Below the pieces are notes generated by a model. It was not told where the DNA came from. It saw only the letters and a list, made by a program, of their open reading frames with translations, and made no database searches. Of a stretch of DNA of 18,014 nucleotides, positions 7,281 through 13,405 are shown one piece after another (within the stretch, counting starts at the first letter, position 1; the number at the start of each line of letters is the position of its first letter). The translations under genes and the position numbers were made by a program. The stretch spans positions 1-18,014 of the forward strand of contig CAYHIW010000019.1 in NCBI GenBank assembly GCA_964356745.1. The letters are read 5' to 3'. This DNA is from CAYHIW01 sp964356745 (lineage in GTDB: Bacteria > Patescibacteriota > Microgenomatia > UBA1406 > GWC2-37-13).

Positions 7281-7493
7281 TTAGCTTTTTGAATTTTTTG
7301 AACAATCCTGAAGAAACTCTTCATATTTACGATCAAGGGCGATATGTTTAAGATAGCCCGTACGAGGAAGCATGCGGCTAATTTCTCTAGCCTCAGGCGA
7401 TCTAAAAGATATTCCAAAAGAATGGCGATGTCCCTGTGGTCGAGTATCAAACGGACCTCTCATATGTGGCTTTTCTCCTCCTCTTTTTTCCAT
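7281..7493 (-). CDS. Small hypothetical protein (70 aa)
   Basis: This is a basic, soluble 70-residue protein with no recognised domain. It is rich in Arg, His and Gly at the N-terminus (RGPFDTRPQGHRHSFGISFR) and has a helical C-terminal part. Support for a real gene is contextual: its stop lies 2 bp from the end of the sigma-like gene, as in other convergent pairs here, and an extended -10 (TGATATAAT) lies just upstream. Its codons also look like those of neighbouring genes. The start is uncertain. ATG 7493 fits the promoter with almost no leader, while ATG 7463 (residue 11) has an AGGAGG 13 nt upstream inside the longer frame. A role with nucleic acid is possible from its charge but cannot be shown. 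Confidence 0.55.
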   Translation of the reverse strand: MEKRGGEKPHMRGPFDTRPQGHRHSFGISFRSPEAREISRMLPRTGYLKHIALDRKYEEFLQDCSKNSKS

Positions 7494-7498
7494 AGTAT

Positions 7499-7507
7499 AT
7501 TATATCA
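7499..7507 (-). promoter_or_regulatory. Extended -10 before the 70-aa gene
   Basis: A perfect TGATATAAT on the minus strand (hexamer 7499-7504) lies 5 nt before the ATG at 7493. The start site would fall on or just inside the start codon. Confidence 0.5.
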
Positions 7508-7574
7508 TACAGTCTTATACTATAGGATTATATAAGTGAGTGTAACTTCTTACGAAGTGAAGTGATAATAATTG

Positions 7575-7580
7575 TATAAT
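7575..7580 (+). promoter_or_regulatory. -10 element of the tRNA pair
   Basis: TATAAT lies 10 nt before the first base of tRNA-Arg. No convincing -35 is present. A small perfect hairpin (ACTTC-TTAC-GAAGT, 7545-7558) lies just upstream. Confidence 0.5.
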
Positions 7581-7590
7581 ATAACTTCGA

Positions 7591-7666
7591 GCGCTTATAG
7601 CTTAATCGGATAGAGCAAAGGCTTGCGGAGCCTTAGATCCCCGTTCGATTCGGGGTAGGCGCACCA
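7591..7666 (+). tRNA. tRNA-Arg (anticodon GCG)
   Basis: A full cloverleaf is seen. The acceptor GCGCTTA pairs with TAGGCGC (one G-T pair), the D stem is GCTT/GAGC, the anticodon stem AAGGC/GCCTT holds the loop TTGCGGA, and the T stem CCCCG/CGGGG holds TTCGATT. The discriminator is A and CCA is encoded. The anticodon at 34-36 is GCG, reading CGC and CGU. A20 in the D loop is an arginine identity base. Most bacteria read this box with ACG modified to ICG, so a genomic G34 is uncommon. It is followed after 1 nt by tRNA-Trp. Confidence 0.9.
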
Positions 7667-7667
7667 A

Positions 7668-7738
7668 GGGGGTGTAGTTCAATGGTAGAATAGAGGTCTC
7701 CAAAACCTTTGATGGGGGTCCGATTCCCTCCACCCCTG
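7668..7738 (+). tRNA. tRNA-Trp (anticodon CCA)
   Basis: The cloverleaf has acceptor GGGGGTG with CACCCCT (closing pair G1-U72), D stem GTTC/GAAT, anticodon stem GAGGT/ACCTT with loop CTCCAAA, and T stem GGGGG/CCCTC. The discriminator is G, as in bacterial tRNA-Trp, and CCA is not encoded. The T loop reads TCCGATT, so position 55 is C rather than the near-universal U. The gene was probably transcribed with tRNA-Arg. The convergent gene ends 6 nt downstream. Confidence 0.87.
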
Positions 7739-7743
7739 CTGCG

Positions 7744-8367
7744 CTATTTCTCAATCATCATTTTTATATTATTCAACTCTCCAGCACTTACGGGAATCTC
7801 GAAAAAATCTATTTCTTCTATATTTAAAATATCGTTCAAATTACGTTTGGTATCTTTTGACATTTTAGGAACAACAAAACAAAGTCTTGATTGTCCTAAG
7901 ATATGCGGGTGATTTTGTCTATTTCTCAAGAACCAATTATATTTGTGCGTGTAATTTGAAATTTTGATATTACGCGTGTATTCATATACTACAATTGGTA
8001 ATGACGATTCTCCGTCATCTGAAATTTCAAGTAGTAACCCATCAGGTACACTAACACTCTCCAGAGTGGATGTAAATGCATGATCGTGTATTTCCACATT
8101 TGGATAAAGATAGTCATGATAATAAGTCAATGTTTCTTGGGGTGTTAAGAATATTTCATTCGTTGGAAGATTATTTAGTGGTCCAAATCTAAGAAAATAA
8201 TAAGCAAAAGCTTCGTAAATGCCACCCGCTAAATTTTCACCTATAGAATTTTTATCTGGACCAGTTTTTAGTTCTCGATATGATTTTACACGGTCACGAA
8301 GCTGGTCAAAAGCCACGCTATGACTAAATGAAAACGCAATATCAGAAAGTTCTTGTTTCGCTGGCAT
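7744..8367 (-). CDS. Hypothetical protein, possible degenerate PD-(D/E)XK nuclease fold
   Basis: This is a 207-residue soluble protein. I do not recognise its family. The order of features resembles a PD-(D/E)XK core: a helix with acidic residues (GENLAGGIYEAFAYYFL, 43-59), then VPDGLLLEI (107-115, with Asp109), then a strand IVVYEYT (125-131) where E129-Y-T131 sits in the ExK position with Thr instead of Lys. A conserved-looking HKYNWFLRNRQNHPHILG segment and a C-terminal strand RLCFVVPKMS follow, as in nuclease-like domains that end with a beta strand. If the lysine is truly missing, it may bind rather than cut DNA. It ends 6 nt from tRNA-Trp, and it is divergent from the GT-C/TPR gene. Its promoter is an extended -10, TGCTATAAT, 13 nt before the ATG. 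Function is unknown. Confidence 0.65.
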   Translation of the reverse strand: MPAKQELSDIAFSFSHSVAFDQLRDRVKSYRELKTGPDKNSIGENLAGGIYEAFAYYFLRFGPLNNLPTNEIFLTPQETLTYYHDYLYPNVEIHDHAFTSTLESVSVPDGLLLEISDDGESSLPIVVYEYTRNIKISNYTHKYNWFLRNRQNHPHILGQSRLCFVVPKMSKDTKRNLNDILNIEEIDFFEIPVSAGELNNIKMMIEK

Positions 8368-8380
8368 ACTGAAAACGCCT

Positions 8381-8389
8381 ATTATAGCA
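8381..8389 (-). promoter_or_regulatory. Extended -10 of the 207-aa gene
   Basis: A perfect extended -10, TGCTATAAT on the minus strand (hexamer 8381-8386), lies 13 nt before the ATG at 8367. No -35 match is seen. Confidence 0.58.
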
Positions 8390-8393
8390 AGAT

Positions 8394-8423
8394 TTCACAT
8401 AGACGCATCTAATTAGCTACAAT
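8394..8423 (+). promoter_or_regulatory. Promoter of the GT-C/TPR gene
   Basis: TTCACA (8394-8399, 5/6), an 18-bp spacer and TACAAT (8418-8423, 5/6) end 7 nt before the ATG at 8431, so the message would be leaderless. Confidence 0.6.
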
Positions 8424-8430
8424 AAGTAGT

Positions 8431-9969
8431 ATGAAAATTACAAAGACTACGGCGTCTTTAATTTTATTTATTCTTGTTTTTATCGCGTACGCAAACTCAT
8501 TAGATGGAGAGTTTGTATTGGATGACATTGACACCATCGTGAACAATGTTCAGAATGGCAGTTTAGAATGGTTATTTACCAGTCCCGCTCACTTTCTACT
8601 TCATGTAACTTATTACTTTCCCAGATTTATATCTTACTCCTTAGGAGGTCAAACGCCATTCTTTTACCATATATTTAATTTAGCATTTCATTTAGGAACA
8701 GTTTTCGTCTTATACTTATTGCTTTTGCGTATGTGGAATGAAAGACATGCGTTTATGGCTTCAGCTTTGTACGCTGTACACCCTATCTTAACCGAGTCGG
8801 TTGCGTACGTCTCGGCTTTTATTTACCCACAATACGCATTTTTTGTCATAGGTTCTTTATATACATACATGCTTTCGTCAAAGAAGAAAGTATATTATTG
8901 GCTTTCACTTGTTCTTTTTGCCATGTCTTTAACAAGTCATCTTCTTGCGGCAGTACTACCGATATTGCTTTGTCTTTACGAACTGTCTTTTGGCTCCATT
9001 AAAAATAATTGGAAGCGCATTATTCCTTATTTTGTAATAACAGCAGTAGTTGGAGGATTAATTATGACCGTTCCATCACCTGCAACAAACTCGTTAGTGG
9101 AACGACCTCCCAAAGATAACAGTCAACACAACCCCTTTATTAAAGTCCCTTATATTACCTCATCTTACCTTCGGTTTATTGTCTGGCCAGATAAGTTAAC
9201 CATCTATCATAAGGCAGAACTTCCATCAAACCGCGAGATAGCCCTGAGTTGGTTACTGTTTTCGAGTTTTTTGGCAATAATCGTATGGTCTTATAAAAAG
9301 CATAAGAATATGTTCTTTTGGTTGATGTTTTTTTGTATATCTATCTCCCCAATTCTATTGCCAACTCAACGCTTATGGTTTGCCGAACGATACGTGTATC
9401 TTGGTACGATCGGTGTTGTCTGTGCGGTAACGTATGGATTGTACCAATTAAGAAAATTTGGAAAATTAAGAAAATTCATTGACGTCCTTTTTGTTTTTCT
9501 TATCATTGCTCTCATGATACGAACGATTGTGCGGAATAACGACTGGAATTCTGCTGAAAACTTTGCCTACGCAACCGTAAAAGTTTCTCCTTACAGCTCG
9601 CGTGCATATATGAATTTAGGTTCTTATTATCTGGAGAAAAATGAACCAGCAAAAGCTCTGATTGAATACAAAAAATCGATTGAAGTTGGTCCTAAAGTAA
9701 TTCCGGGCTATCTCAATGTAGGATATCGTTATTTGGCATTAAAAAACTACGATCAAGCCATCGCATATTTTAAAAAAGGAGTTGAACTAGATCCGACCAT
9801 CTGGCACTCGCACTACGCACTCTCTCTTGCTTATTATAGAAGTGGAGCAAGAGAGAAAGCTATTATCGAGCTCAAAAAAGCAATTGAACTTAACACTCAG
9901 AAAACCAAAATGAAAGAAATGCAAGACGCCCTTAAGCAGATTACGACTCAGCCCGATTCTGATCAATAA
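8431..9969 (+). CDS. Polytopic membrane GT-C-like protein with C-terminal TPR repeats
   Basis: This 512-residue protein starts with a membrane helix followed by AYANSLDGEFVLDDIDTIVNN (20-39). That is the first extracytoplasmic loop with paired acidic residues (D31, D32) typical of GT-C glycosyltransferases and of the TMTC/PMT-like group. About nine further hydrophobic segments follow to residue 365. The last 125 residues hold three tetratricopeptide repeats, for example AYMNLGSYYLEKNEPAKALIEYKKSIEVGP and two similar units to about 495. Proteins of this layout use polyprenyl-linked sugars and modify proteins or glycans on the outer face of the membrane, with the TPRs as a binding surface. The substrate here is unknown, and activity is inferred from topology and the DD motif. 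The start is supported by the promoter 7 nt upstream. Confidence 0.8.
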   Translation: MKITKTTASLILFILVFIAYANSLDGEFVLDDIDTIVNNVQNGSLEWLFTSPAHFLLHVTYYFPRFISYSLGGQTPFFYHIFNLAFHLGTVFVLYLLLLRMWNERHAFMASALYAVHPILTESVAYVSAFIYPQYAFFVIGSLYTYMLSSKKKVYYWLSLVLFAMSLTSHLLAAVLPILLCLYELSFGSIKNNWKRIIPYFVITAVVGGLIMTVPSPATNSLVERPPKDNSQHNPFIKVPYITSSYLRFIVWPDKLTIYHKAELPSNREIALSWLLFSSFLAIIVWSYKKHKNMFFWLMFFCISISPILLPTQRLWFAERYVYLGTIGVVCAVTYGLYQLRKFGKLRKFIDVLFVFLIIALMIRTIVRNNDWNSAENFAYATVKVSPYSSRAYMNLGSYYLEKNEPAKALIEYKKSIEVGPKVIPGYLNVGYRYLALKNYDQAIAYFKKGVELDPTIWHSHYALSLAYYRSGAREKAIIELKKAIELNTQKTKMKEMQDALKQITTQPDSDQ

Positions 9970-10116
9970 GTTATAATAAATATGTGACTTGCATCATCTA
10001 TGCACGATTAACTGGCCGATAAGCTGCTAGTAAAGTCTAAAAATTAAACGATGCTATCTCATCTTTATCCAAAAACTCCAAAGTTAATGAGGTTTTGGTA
10101 AAATGTAACATTAGAT
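9970..10116 (+). other. Intergenic gap without a recognisable gene
   Basis: This 147-bp gap is one of the largest non-coding stretches here. It contains the acyltransferase promoter at its right end and an imperfect inverted repeat (10069-10078 with 10089-10098) overlapping that promoter's TG element. No RNA gene or terminator is evident. Confidence 0.5.
10096..10104 (+). promoter_or_regulatory. Extended -10 of the acyltransferase gene
   Basis: TGGTAAAAT (hexamer 10099-10104) lies 12 nt before the ATG at 10117. No -35 is seen at 17 bp. Confidence 0.5.
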
Positions 10117-10959
10117 ATGAAAGAACGAAGAAGTCGTGCGCCTTCTCTTTATCAGCAATTTTTAGACGAAATATTTAAAAATCCCAACGCAATTGTAGAA
10201 CGCTCCTCAAAACTTTATGATGTCAAAGATCCTCATCACTCGATCCCGAGATTAGGTCGCCTCATCATAACGCATAAGAAAATCCCCGTTGTCTATCTGA
10301 GCCATCAGAGTCACGCAGATGCGCTTGTTGTGGGTAGAATTACAGATAAATTAAGAAGAGCTTCAAGAATGAATGGTCAGGACAATCTACGGGGGTTGTA
10401 TTTGCCAATGGCATCGAGCGTGGTAACAGGTGATCAGTCACCAGAGGTAGCCGATCTCTATCGATTATTTACTCCAGTTCTTGAAGAAAAAGGACTGTAT
10501 TTAAAATCAGTTATTCGAGAACAAGATAGAAAGCGTTATGATCACCAAGGTCAGTCTCACCAAGCCATGAAAGAATTACTTGAAGCTCCAAATCAGGGAT
10601 TTGGAATCGCCATTTTTCCTGAGGGTACCGTAGAGGGCGGACGGACTACATTAGATGAAGTCAACGGTCTTCAACCAATCCAAGAGAACACCTTAATGCA
10701 CAGATTCATAAGAAAATATCCCGATAGAGTGGTGCTTCTTCCAGTGGCTATTGATGGCGGATATAAAATAGTCGATCCCAATACGTATCGTCCAACAGAA
10801 GAAGCGATGAGGCAAGTGCTGGAAGGCGATTCGTCTCAAATTCAACCAATTGCAACGGCCACTATAGGAGATCTTGTTTCTGTCTCAGAACGAAATATTG
10901 AAGAATGCACTGATAGTACATTTCTCATGGGCCGACTAGCAGAGTTGCTGCCAAGTTAA
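10117..10959 (+). CDS. PlsC-type glycerolipid acyltransferase
   Basis: This 280-residue protein has the two key acyltransferase blocks: the catalytic HX4D motif YLSHQSHADAL (His63, Asp68) and IFPEGTVEGG (FPEG 167-170), which binds the glycerophosphate in the PlsC/LPLAT family. In that family the enzyme moves an acyl chain from acyl-ACP, acyl-CoA or acyl-phosphate to glycerol phosphate or lysophosphatidate. No clear membrane helix is visible, so membrane contact would be peripheral. The segment between the blocks (about 100 residues) is longer than in small PlsC proteins. The gene converges on the HAD/CDP-alcohol transferase gene with 2 bp between stops, so two lipid-type enzymes lie side by side. 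The exact acceptor is not determined. Confidence 0.78.
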   Translation: MKERRSRAPSLYQQFLDEIFKNPNAIVERSSKLYDVKDPHHSIPRLGRLIITHKKIPVVYLSHQSHADALVVGRITDKLRRASRMNGQDNLRGLYLPMASSVVTGDQSPEVADLYRLFTPVLEEKGLYLKSVIREQDRKRYDHQGQSHQAMKELLEAPNQGFGIAIFPEGTVEGGRTTLDEVNGLQPIQENTLMHRFIRKYPDRVVLLPVAIDGGYKIVDPNTYRPTEEAMRQVLEGDSSQIQPIATATIGDLVSVSERNIEECTDSTFLMGRLAELLPS

Positions 10960-10961
10960 AT

Positions 10962-12539
10962 CTACGTTTTTTCCTCAAGTTCTTTGATTAGTTTTTGAAT
11001 AGAGGAACTAATGGAAATTTCAGAATATTTGTTCACAATTTCCAAAATGTGAGGATTTGAGATTTTTCTACCTCGCACCGATATTTGAAGTAATCCTACA
11101 AGAAATTCCCACCTTCGTTTACTTTCAGGATTTTTCTTTACGGAGATATTTCCTTTTGCATTTTCTAACATTTCAACTCGGTGTTGATATGTTGCAAGAT
11201 TGGTTCTAAGAATGTCATCATCAAGTTGTTCTACCTTGGGAATAAAGCCAAAAGATTCATACAAAAGCGCCGTAAAGAGTTTGCGCGTCCTTGAGAGCAT
11301 GCTTCCGGAGTAAGGGTCATATTCAGGTACCGCAATTCCTTCGGATTCTGCTTTGGCACGGGCAATGCTTGGTAGAAGACAGCTTAAGGCAGTTGCTGGT
11401 TTGTGTCTATCAAAAAGCTGGAGCATTTCTTTCTTGCGATCAGCATACACATCAATAAGTTGACCATCCTTGGATTTTAAGTGGGGTTTCTGGCGAGCGC
11501 GAATACCGTCCAACAAATCAAGCGAGTAGCCAAATAATACCAAGTAATATCCGTGTACTTTAGTCAGAATATTGTTTTTAGAATTCAATTTAACAAGCCC
11601 CGTTTGAACAAGAGAGAGTCCTTTGAGTGAAATTTCATCCGCAGTGAGATTGGGATAAAAAAGACGATCTATCACAAATTCGAACGGTTTTAAAAGTAAT
11701 CTGAATGGACTATTTCGGGTTGAAGATTTTACTCTAAAAAAATCTCTTATGATTCGATTAATGCTTCGTGGAACACTTCCTTCGAGAATAACAACTTCTT
11801 TTTTATCTTTAAGCATAATGCGTGCATGGGGCGTGGGAGAGACGGCAAATCGTCCGATATTGGCACTCCCATATTTCATCGTTAGCATCTCAATATCAAT
11901 TGATGCATCGCCAAATAAGAGAAGAGCGCGAGCATGTTCGAACTTGGATTTGAGATATAATGCGGCATTTTCTTTGCCGGAAGTTGCAGGAAGAATCATA
12001 ATATATCCAGAGAACACTTCGTCATTATTTGGTAGAAGGAGCTGTTCGGTAAGAAGTGTTTTGACCTGTGAGCCTAAAAATGACTGGATGGAGTCTCTCA
12101 GTTCACGAACTTTAGATATAGCCACGCTGTAGACCGGAACAAGAATAGCGTTAGTATTTGGAAACGGAAACGTATGATGATTGTGCGAATGAAGGAAGGG
12201 TGCTAGTTTTTGTTGAAGCGCATGCTTATCCCATCCGGTATTGCGCATATTCTTTTCCCATTCCATATCTTGTTCATACGCTCCATTATTGTTTCTGTGC
12301 CGTATCTCCGAGCCTGCAGCAACCACCACGACATCTGGTTTGGAAACTCCTACAAAATACGCCTGAAATTTAGTCCAAAAGTCCCATTTCGCACGTCCTG
12401 TAATAAGAATGACCTTTCCCTTTTTACGCCGAATGAGAGCGAATGTTCTCCGATTATAAAAGACAGCGTAGAACGCACGAAAATCAGGATCAAAAAGTGT
12501 GCCGTCGAGGTCGAAAAAGAAAAGAGTTTGCTCGCTCAT
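10962..12539 (-). CDS. HAD phosphatase / CDP-alcohol phosphatidyltransferase fusion
   Basis: This 525-residue protein has two domains. Residues 1-255 form a Cof-type HAD hydrolase: FFDLDGTLFD (D10, D12), ILITGR (T47), SGKENA (K189), and LLFGDASIDIEM (D211, D215). Residues 285-400 contain the CDP-alcohol phosphotransferase signature DLLDGIRAR (341-349), then G359, D363 and D367. The 9-residue spacer after AR is slightly longer than the usual 7-8. One hydrophobic stretch (about 326-342) precedes it, but the six membrane helices of the family are not evident, so the domain is reduced or diverged. The fusion could make a phosphatidyl-alcohol phosphate and remove its phosphate, as in phosphatidylglycerol synthesis. 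That is inference. The C-terminal 120 residues are unassigned. Its ATG overlaps the upstream stop (TAATG at 12537-12541), indicating translational coupling. Confidence 0.75.
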   Translation of the reverse strand: MSEQTLFFFDLDGTLFDPDFRAFYAVFYNRRTFALIRRKKGKVILITGRAKWDFWTKFQAYFVGVSKPDVVVVAAGSEIRHRNNNGAYEQDMEWEKNMRNTGWDKHALQQKLAPFLHSHNHHTFPFPNTNAILVPVYSVAISKVRELRDSIQSFLGSQVKTLLTEQLLLPNNDEVFSGYIMILPATSGKENAALYLKSKFEHARALLLFGDASIDIEMLTMKYGSANIGRFAVSPTPHARIMLKDKKEVVILEGSVPRSINRIIRDFFRVKSSTRNSPFRLLLKPFEFVIDRLFYPNLTADEISLKGLSLVQTGLVKLNSKNNILTKVHGYYLVLFGYSLDLLDGIRARQKPHLKSKDGQLIDVYADRKKEMLQLFDRHKPATALSCLLPSIARAKAESEGIAVPEYDPYSGSMLSRTRKLFTALLYESFGFIPKVEQLDDDILRTNLATYQHRVEMLENAKGNISVKKNPESKRRWEFLVGLLQISVRGRKISNPHILEIVNKYSEISISSSIQKLIKELEEKT

Positions 12540-13381
12540 TACTGTCTTAGTTTGACGAAAAAATTAAATAATGCAAGAATGCCCTTCCCGATAAAACCTT
12601 TACCATGAGCAAGCGGAGTGCCGATTGTTTTCCAGTAAATATAAGTAATAAATCGCTTCATTTTTACAGATGGAAGAGTACTTTTACCAAGTTGATCGAT
12701 GTAATCTTGCCAAGATCCGTAATAATCCGATGAAAAATAGTCAATATCAACTTTTTTCCCTGCCTCTTTTATATCGTCAACAATTTTATTAAGATAAATA
12801 AGTTTCTCGACGTCTTTAGGTTTTATTCCGCTTGGGACTCGGAATTGATACGCGAAGTAGTCTGCAATGGGATTGCGCGTTGTGTATGTTATTCCGTTTT
12901 CCAAAGTCACCGTCCATGCTTCAAGAGACTCCCAGGATATTTTTTGTTGTACCCGATCAAACATAAGATAGGGTTCATTGAGTTTTTTTTGAACACCTAT
13001 GACCGTAACGTACTGAAGAAATTGCTTGGGGCTTTTATCAAAATAAAACGCTCCTTCAAACGAAATCGGAGGAGTAAGACCGGTACGAATTCGAATATCA
13101 CGCTTCATTTCTGTAACAAACGTCTTGAGGTTCTCAACTTTTGCGCGGTCATCTCTAAAAAAGATCAAATCAATGTCTTTGACCGTTTTGTCGGGTCGTA
13201 GAAGTCGAAGTGGAGTATGGTTGGAGAGAATTATATTTCTTTTTTTTATATTTATCTTCCATTTTGTTTCTTCGTTCAAGAGTCCTCCGTAAGAGACTCC
13301 TCCAACAAAGCGGTGATTGAGCTTGTGTTTTGAGCAGAATTCTTCTATTCGGGCGATCATTTCGTACATGAGGCGTTCCAT
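12539..13381 (-). CDS. Nucleotidyltransferase-like protein
   Basis: This 280-residue protein has the opening of a Pol-beta-type nucleotidyltransferase fold: RFVGGVSYGGLLN (24-36) gives the GG turn, and KTVKDIDLIFF (65-75) gives the paired acidic residues D69 and D71. About 120 residues of alpha/beta sequence and a helical C-terminal region follow, including a basic, weakly hydrophobic tail (GFIGKGILALFNFFVKLR). Such proteins move nucleotidyl groups to sugars, proteins or RNA, and the substrate cannot be read from sequence. A third catalytic acid (for example within SWESLEAWTV) is not certain. It is the first gene of a two-gene unit with the HAD/CDP-alcohol transferase fusion, so a role in activating or modifying a lipid head group is possible. 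Its promoter lies back-to-back with that of the divergent hydrolase. Confidence 0.65.
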   Translation of the reverse strand: MERLMYEMIARIEEFCSKHKLNHRFVGGVSYGGLLNEETKWKINIKKRNIILSNHTPLRLLRPDKTVKDIDLIFFRDDRAKVENLKTFVTEMKRDIRIRTGLTPPISFEGAFYFDKSPKQFLQYVTVIGVQKKLNEPYLMFDRVQQKISWESLEAWTVTLENGITYTTRNPIADYFAYQFRVPSGIKPKDVEKLIYLNKIVDDIKEAGKKVDIDYFSSDYYGSWQDYIDQLGKSTLPSVKMKRFITYIYWKTIGTPLAHGKGFIGKGILALFNFFVKLRQ

Positions 13382-13383
13382 AG

Positions 13384-13392
13384 TGCTATACT
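13384..13392 (+). promoter_or_regulatory. Extended -10 of the alpha/beta hydrolase gene
   Basis: TGCTATACT (hexamer 13387-13392) lies 13 nt before the ATG at 13406. Its expected start site (about 13399) falls inside the opposite strand's -10. Confidence 0.52.
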
Positions 13393-13393
13393 T

Positions 13394-13402
13394 ATTCTAT
13401 CA
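13394..13402 (-). promoter_or_regulatory. Extended -10 of the nucleotidyltransferase-like gene
   Basis: TGATAGAAT on the minus strand (hexamer 13394-13399) lies 12 nt before the ATG at 13381. It abuts the extended -10 of the opposite gene (13384-13392). Confidence 0.52.
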
Positions 13403-13405
13403 CGT

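Noticed and set aside
7477..7482. AGGAGG on the minus strand as a ribosome-binding site
   Set aside because: It is 13 nt from the nearest downstream ATG and inside the longer frame that fits the promoter. It is kept only as an alternative start note.
7545..7558. ACTTC-TTAC-GAAGT hairpin upstream of the tRNAs
   Set aside because: Five-bp arms are common by chance in AT-rich DNA, and no second copy was seen.
10069..10098. Inverted repeat before the acyltransferase as a terminator or operator
   Set aside because: AT-rich arms with a mismatch and no T-run rule out a terminator, and there is no second copy to support an operator.
12100..12111. AGTTC-AC-GAACT as a fourth copy of the palindrome
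   Set aside because: It has a 2-bp centre and lacks the outer ACA/TGT bases. It is probably chance within coding sequence.
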